Shown piece by piece: positions 51,108-63,011 of a stretch of 64,000 nucleotides of DNA. How positions within the stretch are numbered: position 1 is the stretch's first letter; every line of letters begins with the position of its first letter. A program made the position numbers and the translations under genes. The notes beneath the pieces are model-generated. The model ran no database searches. It saw only the letters and a list, made by a program, of their open reading frames with translations, and was not told where the DNA came from. Source of the DNA: Serripes groenlandicus (Eukaryota > Mollusca > Bivalvia > Cardiida > Cardiidae); NCBI GenBank assembly GCA_031761405.1, contig JASEVX010000003.1:115776116-115840115 (forward strand). Reading direction: 5' to 3'.

Positions 51108-53629
51108 AGATCACCTAGAGCCAAAGGCTCAAGGTGAGCTATTCTGATCACTTTTTGTCCGTCGTCCGTCGTCTGTCCGAACTTTAAAAATCTTCTCCTC
51201 TGATTCTGCATCATCTCGTTAACTTTTAGCTTTAAACATCATCTCCTAAACCACAGGACCAATTTCATCCAAACTTCACAGGAATGTTCCTTTGGTGGCC
51301 CTCTTTCAAAATTGTTCTAAGATTTAAATTCCATTGAGAACTTTGGTTGCTGCGGCATCAGAAAGGGGGCAAAATGTCCAAACTTTAAAAATCTTCTCCT
51401 CTGAATCTGCATGTCAGATTCCAATATAGTTTAGTAGAAATGTTCCTTAGGTGACCCTCTACAAAGATTGTTCAAGGCATACTGTTTGGTTGAAAAACAT
51501 GGCAGTCAGGAAGCATCAGAAAAGGGGCAAAATGACAAAATTTGGAAATTCCATCTTTTTAGCTCACCTATGCACGAAGTGCAAGGTGAGCTATTATGAT
51601 CACATTTTATCCGGCGTCCGTCCGTCGTGCGTCGTCAGTCGTCCGTCGTGCGTCGTCAACATTTGAGCTTGTTAACACTCTACGGGCTACATTTTGCATC
51701 CAATCTTCATGAAAGTTTATCAGAACGTTCATCTCCATAAAATCTTGGACAAGTTCGAAACTGGGCCATATGAGGTCAAAAACTAGGTCACTAGGTCGAA
51801 TTGAAGGGAAATCTTGTTAACACTCTTGAGGCCACATTTTCAACTTGAGCATGTTGAAACTTTATCAGAATGTTTGTCTTGATGATATGTAGGTCAAGTT
51901 CGAACATGGGTCATGTCAGGTCAAAAAGAAGGTCACTAGGTCAAATTGAAGGAAAATCTTGTTAACACTCCAGAGGCCGCAATTTTTGCTTCAGCAGTTT
52001 GAAATTTTGTCAGAATGTTTGTCTTAAAAATATCTAGGTCAAGTTCGAATATGGGTTATGCCGGGTCAAAAACTAGGTCACTAGGCCAAATTGAAGGAAA
52101 ATCTAGTTATCACTTTGGATGACGCATGTTTTGCTTTAGCAGCTTGAAATTTTGTCAGAATGTTTGTCTTAAAGATATCTAGGTCAAGTTCAAATATGGG
52201 TCATATTGGATCAGAAACTAGGTCATTAGGCCAAATTGAGGGAAAATCTTGTTAACTCTGTAGAAGCAACATGTTTTGCTTCAGCGCCTTGAAATTTGTT
52301 CAGAATGTTGAGCTGAATGATATCTAGGCCAAGTTCGAATATGGGTCATGTTTTGACTAGGTCACTAGGTCAAATTGAAGGAAAATCTTGTGAACACTTT
52401 GGATGCCGCATTCTTTGCTTCAGCAGCTTGAAATTTGGTCAGAATGTTTGTCTAAATGATATCTAGGCCAAGTTCGGATATGGGTCATGCCGAGTTAAAA
52501 ACTAGGTCACTAAGCCAAATTGAAAGGTAATCTTGTTAACACTCTGGATACTGCATTTTTAATTTCAGCATGATGAAACTTAATTAGAATGTTTTTCTTG
52601 ATAATATGTAGGCCAAGTTTGAATATGGGTCATGCTGGGTCAAAAACTAGGTCACTAGACCAAATTGAAGGACAATCTTGTGAACACTTTGGATGCCATA
52701 TTTTTTGCTTCAGCAGCTTGGAATTTGGTCAGAATGTTTTGAGCAAGTTGAAACTTTGTCAGAATGTTGTCTTGATGATATCTAGTCCATGTTGGAATAT
52801 GGGTCATATCAGGTAAAAAAATATAGATCACTAGACCAAATGAAGGAAAAGATTGTTAACACTGTAGAGGTTGCATTCAGAATAATTGTCTTGATGTGTT
52901 TTGCATTGCAGTACATTGTATAATTAAGGTGAGCGATCCAGGGCCATCATGGCCCTCTTGTTTTAAGTCCTTGTCAGAAATTAAGAAAATTTAATAGGAA
53001 TCTTACTTCAGTGATCCTCTACTTGATTTTTACATGCCGTATTGATTGCTTACAAAATCATAGCAACCTCGCGTCATCACAAAAGGGGTAAATTGAACTT
53101 TTAGCTACAAATGACAACTCCTACCATGCCACTCGACCAATTTCAACGTTACTTCACAGGAATGTTCCTTTGATGGTCCTCTTTCAAACTTCTTCAAAGA
53201 CTTACATTCTATGTAGAACTTTTGTTGCTGCGGCATCAGAAATTGAGAAAAATACCCAAACTTTAAAAACCTCCATCTCCATAATCCATTTGTCAGATTC
53301 CAAGATAATTTGGCAGAAATGTTCTTTGAGTGACTCTCTACAAAAACTGTTCAAGCCATATTGATTTCGTTGACAAACAGGGCAGCAAAGCCGCATCAGG
53401 AAAGGTGCAAAATGACAAAAATTTATAATTCCATTCTTATTAAAGTTCTTGTTAGATTTCAAGATACAAATGGCTTTTACTGATAAACTATTTCTTTTAC
53501 TGAGTGTCCACTCCTTGCAGTTTTATTTGAACTCCTGATTAAATTTTCACAGATATTTGCAGTTAAATATTTGCTTCTAATTTACTATCATTCAGGTGAT
53601 CGATTTAGGGCCATCTTGGCCCTCTTGTT
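51108..53629 (+). mobile_element. Outer rolling-circle-like element
   Basis: Head agatcacctagagccaaagg with aaggtgagct; internal units with atgttcctttggtggccctc; tail caggtgatcgatttagggcc, atcttggccctcttgtt. Interrupted by another element at 51561-52962. Confidence 0.7.
51561..52962 (+). mobile_element. Inner rolling-circle-like element
   Basis: Head agctcacctatgcacgaagt, gcaaggtgagct; about eight units with ggtcactaggtcaaattgaa and cttgttaacact; tail ggtgagcgatccagggccat, catggccctcttgtt. Well preserved. Confidence 0.75.
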
Positions 53630-53867
53630 AATAATTAAGCTCTCATTAATGGAGATTTTCCAGCTTTTTCTCAGTATGTTTTTTAAGCTATCTGCTTCAG
53701 ATTTGATAGGTTGGAAAGGGTTAAACGTATAAGGGCATTGCTACTCTCAATTTATAGGCCTTTACATACATACCAAACATTTGTGTGCCTAATTTCTCGT
53801 AACATCTGTTTGGTATATTCTTGTCACATTCATTTTTGTTTAGTGTATTATTGGATTATCTGCCAAA

Positions 53868-54056
53868 AGTTGATGGGACAAGCGTCATTCCACCAATGGG
53901 CTAATAGTCCATGTGGAAAATTAGCCAGTTGCTTGGAAAGACTGTTGTGTGAAATACTTGTATGAGAAAACCAGGAAACATATGGGTAGGTGAACTGGCT
54001 ACTATAACATGACTGAAAAAACTGTTCAAAATGACGTTAAGCCCTGATCAATCAGT
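53868..54056 (+). mobile_element. SINE 3' fragment
   Basis: ccaccaatgggctaatagtc, gttgtgtgaaatacttgtat, gaactggctactataacatg and gttaagccctgatcaatcag match the body and tail of the SINE at 63012. Confidence 0.7.
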
Positions 54057-55519
54057 TTAAATTCCAGTCAGATAGCAAGCAATGCTCTTGAGTTGTGGCC
54101 TGTTGATGGAATATACTGTGACAATGTGCACTCTAGCTCTTTTGTATGAAAATAGTCTACTGGCGAACTATATCAAAAAGTGTTGTCATTGTTCAATGGT
54201 TAACTTTTTCAGTTTGCTTGATCTTGATAACCTTTTATACATACACATTCATTATGGCACATATGCAGCATGCAACATTTGAAAACATTGTGATTAAAGT
54301 AGGAATTGATCTTTATTTGCGGGTTTTATTTAATTTGACGCTAGGTTTTCGATACATACAATAGAAACAATTTTCCTAAATAGTACTGGTTGTCTGCATA
54401 TTTGACTACGGAGCGCAGATTCAAAACGGGTATCTTGCTGAAAGTAGTCTGCGCACTGTCTGATATCACAATCTTGTATTTTCACCAGGTGGTGATACGG
54501 AATATCTAATCCATCATGTCTGAACTTCACATGTCAATCTGCATGTATTTCCACCGGAAAATGTACAGGCATATAATAAAGGGTTATATTAACAACTTTT
54601 AAGTTTAATGTAAATATTATCCTGTTGCTTTGATTAATTTTAGTTTAATGCCACCTAAGAAACTACATAAAAGCCCGTTTTTGAAAACTAGATCTAGGCA
54701 AAATAAAGGAAACTCTATAAATGAAAATGCAATTATGAAAAAGAGTTAAAAAAAATGTGACAAATGGAGAAATTGCTTATCAGAGGCAATTTCTCCATTT
54801 GCCACATTGTTTTCAAAATTTGTCTGCTGCAGATGTGTCAAAATGCGTCTTCAAGTGGGAAAAGGTTTAAATTGACGCACATATATCGAATAGTAAAGGA
54901 ACCTTTGTACACATCTCTTGAGGCAGTTGTAATACACATTCTTACAGCTCTCTCTAGCTTAACCCTTTCCCACATACGACAAATCTGCGGCAGACAACTT
55001 TGAAAACATCTAGGAAAAAACACAGAAAAAACATAGAGGTTATCTGAAATGAAAGTAATTATTGAATAGAGTTGAAAACAATGTGACAAATGGTTAAATG
55101 TCTAATTATGAGCAATATCTGCTTTTGCCACACTGTTTCCAAAATTAGTCCATATATCTAAAAGGTTCTTTGCTGACGAGGCATCAGAAGTTGTCAGTAT
55201 CTAATAACCCTTTCCCTCATATAGACGCTTTCTGACACCTTTGCAGCAGACAATTTTTGCTCAATTTCTCCTTTTGCCACAATATTTTCATTTTTTTTCA
55301 GTAATTATGCTTTCATTTATAGCGATTTACCATACTTTTGCCTAGATGGTTTCAAAGTCATCTGCTGCAGATTTGCTGTATGTAGGACAGGGATAAAAGT
55401 TAATATTGTTGACTTTAATAATATTTATTTTTTTTGTAGCACAAACTAGATAATTAGTTTAATTTTTTTTATAAATTTCATTCCATTGAAATTTGATATG
55501 TTCATATAAGTTATATAAT

Positions 55520-55752
55520 TATCCCTTACCCACTTGAAGACACATTCCAACGCATTTGCTGCAGACTTGTTTTCAAAACATTGTGGAAAAAAGAGAAATT
55601 GCCCATGATGAGCAATTTCCCCTTTTGCCCTAATGTTTTTAACTCTATTTAATGTTTGAAACTCTCATTTATGGAGATATTTCACATTTTTGCAATTATG
55701 TTTTCAAAGTCATCTGCTGGAGGCAAAAATGTCGTATGAGGGAAAGGATTAA
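55520..55752. mobile_element. TTAA-type MITE
   Basis: Left atcccttacccacttgaaga, right gtcgtatgagggaaagga TTAA; central gcccatgatgagcaatttcc. Confidence 0.65.
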
Positions 55753-56309
55753 AACACTGTTCTTAATTGAATTATTAAATATAAAAAGAAGAAATAATAA
55801 AAATCTTAACAAAATGAAAATGTAATTTTAGGCTAGGTAGAAAACTTTGTGGGAATATTGTTATTGGAATTATTTTCCTACAATATTTCTAAATGATGTC
55901 TGCTGTAGAGTTGTCAAACGTTGATTGAACTGTGAAATAGGAAAATAATATACTAAATCAATCCATTGTTACGAAATTCATAGACCATTTTAATATGAAA
56001 AATATTTTCACAAAATTATGAAAAATATGCACATATGAAAGAATTCTGCTGCAGATGTGTGAATAGCTGTATGCTTGAACTTAGGCTTGGACCCAGGATT
56101 GTATAGGTATGGCATATATGTAAAGTGAGTGCCATTGTTTTCTTGTTTTGTGTGTTTAAAGTGTAATAGTTTCAATGTTATAATAAGCCTAATATTCTTC
56201 TAAATCATGTTGTAATTGAAAATGGGATATATATATAATTAAAGCTTTAAAAAAAGAAATGCTTAACATTCAACTATGTTTTATCTTTCCACTATTCTGA
56301 AACCGTGTT

Positions 56310-58100
56310 TTAGTCCTGAAAAGAACATAAAACAGTGCCCTTTACCTGAAAAGAGCATGGCACAAAGCCCTATTCCTTCAAAGAGCAAAGCACAGTGCTC
56401 AGTGCTCTGTTCATGAAAAAGGCATATTATATTTCCTTCTTACTGAAAAGATCCTGACACAATGCTCAATTCCTGATAAGAGCATGGCAGAGTATTCTTG
56501 AAAAGAGCATGACAGAGTGTCCTTTTCCTGATAAGAGTATGGCAGAGTATTCTTGAAAAGAGCATGACAGAGTGTCCTTTTCCTGATAAGAGTATGACAC
56601 TGTCATATTCCTGATAAGAGCCCTTTTCCTGAAAAGATTATGACACATTGTCATTCCTGATAAGAGCCCTGTTCCTGAAAAGAGTAGGGCAGAGTTCCCT
56701 TTCCCTGAAAAGAGCATGACACAGTGCCCTATTCCTGAAAAGAGCATGCAACAGTGCCATAGTCCTGAAAAGTGCATGACAGAGTGCCCTAATCTTGAAA
56801 TGAGCAAGACACAGTGATTCCAGATGAAAAGAGCATGGCATAGTGTCCTACACATAATAATAGCATGACGCAATGTATTATATCTGAAAAGAGCATGGCA
56901 GAGTGCCCTTTTCCTGAATTGAGCGTTTCACATTGCCCTTTTCCACAAAATAGCATGGCAGAGTGCTCTATTCCTGAAAAGAGCATGTCACAGTGCCCTT
57001 TTCCTGAAAAGAGCATGACACAGTGGCCTATTCCTGAACAGGCTTTAAGAGCATGTCACAGTGCTCTTGTCTTACAAAGATTCCTTATCATGAAATTAGC
57101 ATGGCACAATGTCCTGTACCTGAAAAGAGCATGGCAGAGTGCCCTAATCCTGAAATGAGCAGGTCACAGTGTGCTATTCCTACAAAGAGGTCTGTTCCTG
57201 AAAACAACATGGCAGGGTGCCCTTATCCTGAAATTAGCATGACACAATGTCATGTTCCTGAAAAGAGCATAGCAGAATGCCCTTATCCTGAAATGAGCAT
57301 GACACAGTGTCGTATTCCAGATAAGAGTCCTGTTCCTGAAAAGAGCATGAAAGAGTGTCCTATTACTGATAAGAGCATGGCAGAGTGTCCTAATACTGAT
57401 AAGAAACCTGTTCCTGAAAAGAGCATGACACATTTTCCAATTCCTGAAAAGAGCATGGCAGTGTCCTAATACTTATAAGAGCCCAGTTCTTGAAAAGAGC
57501 ATGACACAGTGTCCTATTCCTGAAAAGAGCATGGCAGAATGCCTAATACTGATAAGAGCCTCTTTCCTGAAAAGAGCATGACACAGTGCCCAATTTCTGA
57601 TAAGAGCCCTGTTCCTGAAAACAGCATGACACAGTGCCCTAATACTGATAAGAGCCCTTTTTCCGAAAAGAGCATGACAGACTGCCCTATTCCTGATAAA
57701 AGCATGACACAGTGTTCTATTCCAGATACAGTAAGAGCCCTGTTGTTCCTGAAAAGAGAATGGCAGAATACCCTTTTCCTGAAAAGAGCATAGCAGAATG
57801 CCCTATTCCTGCTAAAAGCATGACACAGTGTCCTATTCCTGATAAAAGCCCTGTTCCTGAAAAGGCATGAAAGAGTGTCCTATTCCTGATAAAAGCTATG
57901 TTCCTGAAAAAGCATGAAAGAGTGCCCTATTCCTGATAAAAGCCCTGTGACAGAAAAAGCATGAAAGAGTGTCCTATTTCTGATAAAAGCATGACACAGT
58001 GTCCTTTTCCAGATAATAGTCATGTTCCTGAAAAGAGAATGGCAGAGTGTCCTAACACTGATAAGATCCCTGTTCCTGAAACGAGCATGGCACAGAACTT
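56310..58100. repeat. 30-bp minisatellite with coding-like decapeptide repeat
   Basis: About 55 units of ccctattcctgaaaagagca plus tgacacagtg, with variants (gataagagccc inserts of 15-18 bp). Because the unit is a multiple of three, open frames arise on both strands: on + a C-P-x-P-E-K-S-M-x-x repeat (57053-57469, 57539-57793, 57961-58215), on - a repeat with CHALFR / MLFSG. Stops and frame changes break it every 250-420 bp. A translated product is not excluded but not supported. Confidence 0.85.
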
Positions 58101-58174
58101 CAAGAAACCCATAATTTGGCCGTGGTTAACACAATTGTTTTCATCATGTTCAAAATATCTCTACGGTGAGCTTG

Positions 58175-58390
58175 GATGCCAAGACCATGCTGTGAACGTA
58201 GTTGACCATAGTTGATCGTACTTTACCCTACTTGACCGTAGTTTGCCGTAGTTGTGCATAATTCGAACGTAGTTCACACGTAGTTCAACGTAGTTGTCCG
58301 TAGCTACACGTAGTGATACCCAAGTTAATCTACTTCACCCTACGGTGAACTACGGTCAATTACCTGCCTGACCGTAAGGTGTGACCGCGG
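58175..58390. repeat. Cluster of cgtagtt motifs
   Basis: At least twelve short copies of cgtagtt / cgtagt and, from 58355, the complement tacggt. The array changes orientation at about 58350, giving a loose inverted repeat. Nature unknown; it might be the subterminal part of a DNA transposon. Confidence 0.5.
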
Positions 58391-58494
58391 CTTAATAATG
58401 GAGTAAATACCTAATTCACTGAAAAAGTTATCTGTATAAAACAAACAGTAGTCTGCTTTATTTGTACGGTGATTTAGAATAGCGGTGGTTATTG

Positions 58495-59655
58495 GTACTG
58501 TAATACATAGTCAAATTAAAATAACCGCTAAACTTAGAACTCATGCAGTATAGTAAATATATCGTTACTGCATGAAGTCGTCAATATGCAATAAATAGTC
58601 AAGTTAAAACAATCGATAAACTTAGAACTCATGCAGTATAGTAAATATATCGTTACTGCATGAACTTGAAGTCGTCAATATGCAATAAATAGTCAAATTA
58701 AAACAATCGCTAAACTTAGAACTCATGCAGTATAGTAAATACATCGTTAATACATGAACTTGAAGTCGTCAATATGCAATAAATAGTCAAATTAAAACAA
58801 TCGCTAAACTTAGAACTCATGCAGTATAGTAAATATATCGTTACTGCATGAAGTCGTCAATATGCAATAAATAGTCAAATTAAAACAATCGCTAAACTTG
58901 GAACTCATGCATTTTAGTAAATACATCGTTACTGCGTGAAACCGTCAATATGCAATAAATAATCAAATTAAAACAATCGCTAAACTTAGAACTCATGCAG
59001 TATAGTAAATATATCGTTACTGCATGAAGTCGTCAATATGCAATACGTAGTCAAATTTAAACAATCGCTAAACTTAGAACTCATGCAGTATAGTAAATAT
59101 ATCGTTACTGCATGAAGTCGTCAATATGCAATAAATAGTCAAATTAAAACAATCGCTAAACTTAGAACTCATGCAGTATAGTAAATACATCGTTACTGCA
59201 TGAAGTCGTCAATCTGCAATACATAGTCAAATTATAACAATCGCTAAACTTGGAACTCATGCATTATAGCAAATATATCGTTATTGCATGAAGTCGTCAA
59301 TATGCAATAAATAGTCAAATTAAAACAATCGCTAAACTTAGAACTCATGCAGTATAGTAAATACATCGTTACTGCATGAAGTCGTCAATATGCAATACGT
59401 AGTCAAATTTAAAGAATCGCTAAACTTAGAACTCATGCAGTAAAGTAAATATATCGTTACTGCATGAAGTCGTCAATATGCAATAAATAGTCAAATTAAA
59501 CAATCGCTAAACTTTGAACTCATGCAGTATAGTAAATATATCGTTACTGCATGAAGTCGTCAATATGCAATAAATAGTCAAATTAAACAATCGCTAAACT
59601 TTGAACTCATGCAGTAAAGTCAATACATCGTTACTGCATGAAACCGTCAATATGC
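58495..59655. repeat. Satellite of about 88-95 bp with internal palindrome
   Basis: About 13 units: cgctaaacttagaactcatg, cagtatagtaaatatatcgt, tactgcatgaagtcgtcaat, atgcaataaatagtcaaatt aaaacaat. Each holds catgcagta ... tactgcatg, a 9-bp inverted repeat around an AT-rich loop. Two neighbouring units carry an extra aacttg. Confidence 0.92.
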
Positions 59656-59845
59656 CAGATGTTATCTGTCCCTTCCCTAATTCACGCTAATTAGTCGACA
59701 GCGTATTATAGAAGGAAACACTTTCAAGTACCAATTTCCTCTCTACCGAAACAGTTGACTCGGACCCAATTCTCTATGACACACACATATACAACCTCTC
59801 CCACACGCCTGGGCCGCGGCAGCTCAGTTGGTAATCACGTTGACT

Positions 59846-60067
59846 TTAAACCGTATCCCCACATACAACAATTCTGCAGCAGACGACTTTGAAATCCTAT
59901 ATACACAAATGTGAAAAAATCTCAATAAATGAGAGTTTAATTGTTAAAAAGAGTTGAAAACATTGTGGCAAAAGGAGAAATTGTTCGTTCTGAGCAGTTT
60001 CTTCTTTTGCCACAACGTTTTCAAAAGTCGTCTGTTGCAGATGCGTCAACATGTGGGAAAGGGTTAA
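59846..60067. mobile_element. TTAA-type MITE in a SINE head remnant
   Basis: cgtatccccacatacaacaa to acatgtgggaaaggg TTAA, directly after ggcagctcagttggtaatca, which resembles a tRNA box A. Confidence 0.6.
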
Positions 60068-60148
60068 TCAAAGAGTTGTGTGTTAGAATCGTTCTAGGGT
60101 AGCGTATTTCTGTTCAATGAATTGTCTCATGTATATTTTAATTGCTCT

Positions 60149-60470
60149 TTAACCTTCCCACTTCTCGACGTCTTTTGACGCATCTTCAGCAGACGACTTT
60201 TGAAAACATTGTGGCAACAGGAAAATTGCTCTTAACGAGCAACTTCCCATTTTAACACAATGTTTTCAACTCCTTTTTATAATCAAACGTCCATTTATTG
60301 TTAAGTTTTCGAAAACAAATCTGAAATGTTTTAGAAATCTTCTGCAGCAGATTTGTTGTAAGTAAGTAAATCATTTTTTTCAGTGACATTCAATACATAT
60401 ATACACACCCATATAAATAAATACACAAGGGCCCGACGGACCAATTAGTCATGTATGTGGGAAAGGGTAC
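60149..60470. mobile_element. TTAA MITE interrupted by a small insert
   Basis: TTAA ccttcccacttctcgacgtc begins the MITE; at about 60358 a taagtaagtaaatc ... acaagggcccgacggaccaa insert of about 95 bp breaks the right arm, which resumes atgtatgtgggaaaggg. A similar (taag)n piece lies at 6376. Confidence 0.6.
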
Positions 60471-60885
60471 CGAGACCATGTATTACTCATTTACCCATTT
60501 AGCTTATTTTAGTCTTAAGGTTTGCGAAACGAAATCATTTGAACCTAGTATGGAAAAGTTCATCAAAACTAAGGAAATGGGAAATAATTAAGTTGCACAC
60601 CATAAGCAATTGGTCTATCTGTCCACCAAACTGTGTCTTTTATGCAGGCGATACATGTGTTGTTCTATTGATCACCATTTTTGTTTTGTATCCACAAGTT
60701 TACATAAACCGTCTGCTGTAGTGAAAGTCTATAACTGTTAATCTGGTTTTATAACTGATTTGGTTTTTTTGAGATATGAGAAGTCATTGCGGAAACAGGA
60801 GAAGTTGCTCGTTATGTTTTCTGAAGTTGTCCTTAGCAGCTGCGTTCACCCTTTTTTCCCTGATACAGACGACCTTATTTAAAAA

Positions 60886-61110
60886 CCTTTCCCTCATATA
60901 AACGCTTTCTGACGCCTCTGCAGCAGACGACGTTTTGAAAACATAGTGACAAAAGAAGAAATTGCACAAAACGTGCAATTTCTCCTTTTGCCACAATGTT
61001 TTCCACTTTTTGTCATAGGTTACCCATTCAATTATGGAGATTTTCTATGTTCTGACAAAATACGTTCAAAGTCGTCTGCTGCAGAATTGTCGTATGAGGG
61101 AAAGGGTTAA
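60886..61110. mobile_element. TTAA MITE
   Basis: aacctttccctcatataaac to tatgagggaaaggg TTAA with the gcacaaaacgtgc core; nearly identical to the one at 36982-37211, suggesting recent activity. Confidence 0.8.
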
Positions 61111-61126
61111 GCTCCAGAACGTGGTT

Positions 61127-61347
61127 TATGCTTTTCCCACATACATCAATAAATCTACAGCAGACGACTTTGAAAACATCTAGGCAAAACTATGGAACAG
61201 CTCGAAAGTTGAACGTATACTTATTGAAAAGAGTTGAAAACATCGTGGCAAAAGGAGAAATTGCTCATTATGAGCAATTTCCCTTTTTGCCTCAATGTTT
61301 ACAAACGTCGCCTGCTACACAGCGCCTGTATGTGGGAAAGTATTAAT
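61127..61347. mobile_element. TTAA-type MITE, diverged
   Basis: cttttcccacatacatcaat to tgtatgtgggaaagta TTAA; gcagacgacttt arm and gctcattatgagc core. Confidence 0.65.
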
Positions 61348-62481
61348 GAAACATTGTTGGAAATGAGATATCGCGACATTTTAGCAAAATGCTTAAAAAA
61401 AAGAAAAACGAATAGTATCATAATAATATCTATTTTCTATATGTAACATAGTCCCGCGGATGTTTTCAAAGCAACTCTCAAACAAAATTAAGTAAAGGTC
61501 TAAAGAATCGTTCCTGCATGGGGGAAAAGGTTAACTATTTCCCCAGTTTTAAGAGTTTTCAAAAACTTCTGATTTTAATTTTTGATCAAAGTCGGTATTT
61601 TAAGTCAGGAACAATTAAAAAAAAAGCTTCTCTAATGATGAACACCCTTTCCTGTCCTCAGACTGAAATTCTATGTCGAGTGTGTCTGCTGCAAAATCAT
61701 TCAAAGTCGTCTGTTTCATGAAAAGGGTAAGTCCTTCTGAACTTAGGTGACACTGAGTCAAACTGTTTGAGGAAATGCGGTTTACTTTTTTAATGTCGCA
61801 AAGCTCATAGACGTGCGTATCACGAAGTAAAGTATTGAGAGTACTGAACGTAATATGGTACCATCACGTATACATCTGACTACACATTGAATTAAGCTAA
61901 ATATGGATTTTAAAACGGGAATTTTTGTGACTTTGTGGTGCTTATCAACGTTCATCAAGTATACAGGTATATATGTGTCACATTTAAGAATCCGTTTATT
62001 CTATAAAAATAATCAATCTGTGATGTTTCCTAAAAAGGAGTTATATTTTTACCCTTTCACAATGTCAGACGAAGCTGTAGCAGAAGGGGTTTGAAAACAT
62101 TGTGGTAAAAGCAGAAATTGCTAATAATTATATTTTCTCCTTTTACCATAATATTAACCTCTCTATTCAATAATTTAATGTGGTTCTTATAAACGTTTAT
62201 CAATTGTTTAAGTATATGCGAAAATTGAGAATGTTTATTCTAAAATGTCATCAATATTTCAGAATATGATCTGCGATTGCAGACGCAATTGCAGCAGACG
62301 GTTTTTCGAAATAGTGTGGATTTCCCCTTTTGCAACAATGTTTTCCATTCTATTCAATAATTTAACTGTTAATTATAGAGTTATTTATATAAATTATGAT
62401 GCCTGTGTGTTTCCAAAGTCGTCTGCTGCGGATTTTTTGTATGTGGGAAAGGAAATTTTCATTTTGTGTTTTACTATCACT
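61348..62481. other. AT-rich stretch with MITE debris
   Basis: Partial palindromic MITEs near 62045-62155 and 62275-62455. A possible small exon at 61903-61968 is discussed as a finding. Nothing else recognised. Confidence 0.45.
61903..61968 (+). CDS. Possible signal-peptide first exon (speculative)
   Basis: ATG in the context aaatATGG opens MDFKTGIFVTLWCLSTFIKY TG and then meets a donor-like acag/gtatat. A Lys followed by a hydrophobic core is what a secretory leader looks like. No downstream exon lies within the window and chance occurrence is likely. Confidence 0.15.
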
Positions 62482-62660
62482 GTGGGGTCGATCCCCAGTC
62501 GCGGCACTACGGTCATGGTGGAGTGCCCTTGGGCAAGGCACATTTTCTAGCCTAGTACTGGTTTGTTTACCCAGGGATCATGAATAATTAAATTTAATTG
62601 CGCGCTAAATGACCTTAGCTGTCGATGCGCCATAAAACAATATACATTCATTCATTCATT
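62482..62660 (+). mobile_element. SINE, second family, with ATTC tail
   Basis: Box B-like ggtcgatccccagtc, then agtgcccttgggcaaggcac, gtttgtttacccaggg, and gccataaaacaatatacatt before an (attc)n tail of four to five units. No box A before it, so 5' truncated. Confidence 0.7.
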
Positions 62661-63011
62661 CATTACTATCACTGTAGTTTCAGATGAACTCTTTCTCACA
62701 TACAGTAAATCTGTAACGTACAAGACTTGGTAATCATCAATGTTTATTTTTGTTAACTCTCTATAAATGAAAGTATATTGAATATAATTGATAGTTGGCA
62801 AAGAAAGAAGCTGCTCGTTACGAGTCACATGAACGTCGTCTAAATGCGTGTTTTAGGGGGAATGGTTAACTAAACGGAATTTGGTAAATGACAGACAATA
62901 ACCTTATGCACAGTTCAATGAACTTTTAGACTTGAAACTTAACTGTCAGTAAATTACAAAACTAATGCAAAACGTTTGATTTCACGTATTGACTGGTCTT
63001 TTATATCACAA

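Larger units (their letters stand above)
50974..53724. mobile_element. TTAA MITE split by nested insertions
   Basis: Left part 50974-51107 (TTAA ccctttctcacatacagatg to atcaaccctattttt) and right part 53630-53724 (attaagctctcattaatgga to ggttggaaaggg TTAA) make one MITE when the intervening element is removed. Confidence 0.75.
53730..56300. other. Gene-free stretch with MITE and SINE remnants
   Basis: SINE 3' part at 53868-54056 (+); TTAA-type MITEs, mostly decayed, at about 54730-54865, 54958-55170, 55204-55396 and 55520-55752; AT-rich sequence at 55760-56290. No coding region supported. Confidence 0.55.

Noticed and set aside
50921..51214. - strand ORF of 97 residues
   Set aside because: Spans a MITE and the head of a rolling-circle-like element; no homologous frame elsewhere in the window.
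57053..57469. Repeat protein gene of 138 residues
   Set aside because: The frame is a product of the 30-bp unit length; it lacks conserved flanking exons and is broken repeatedly. Kept as a minisatellite, with a finding.
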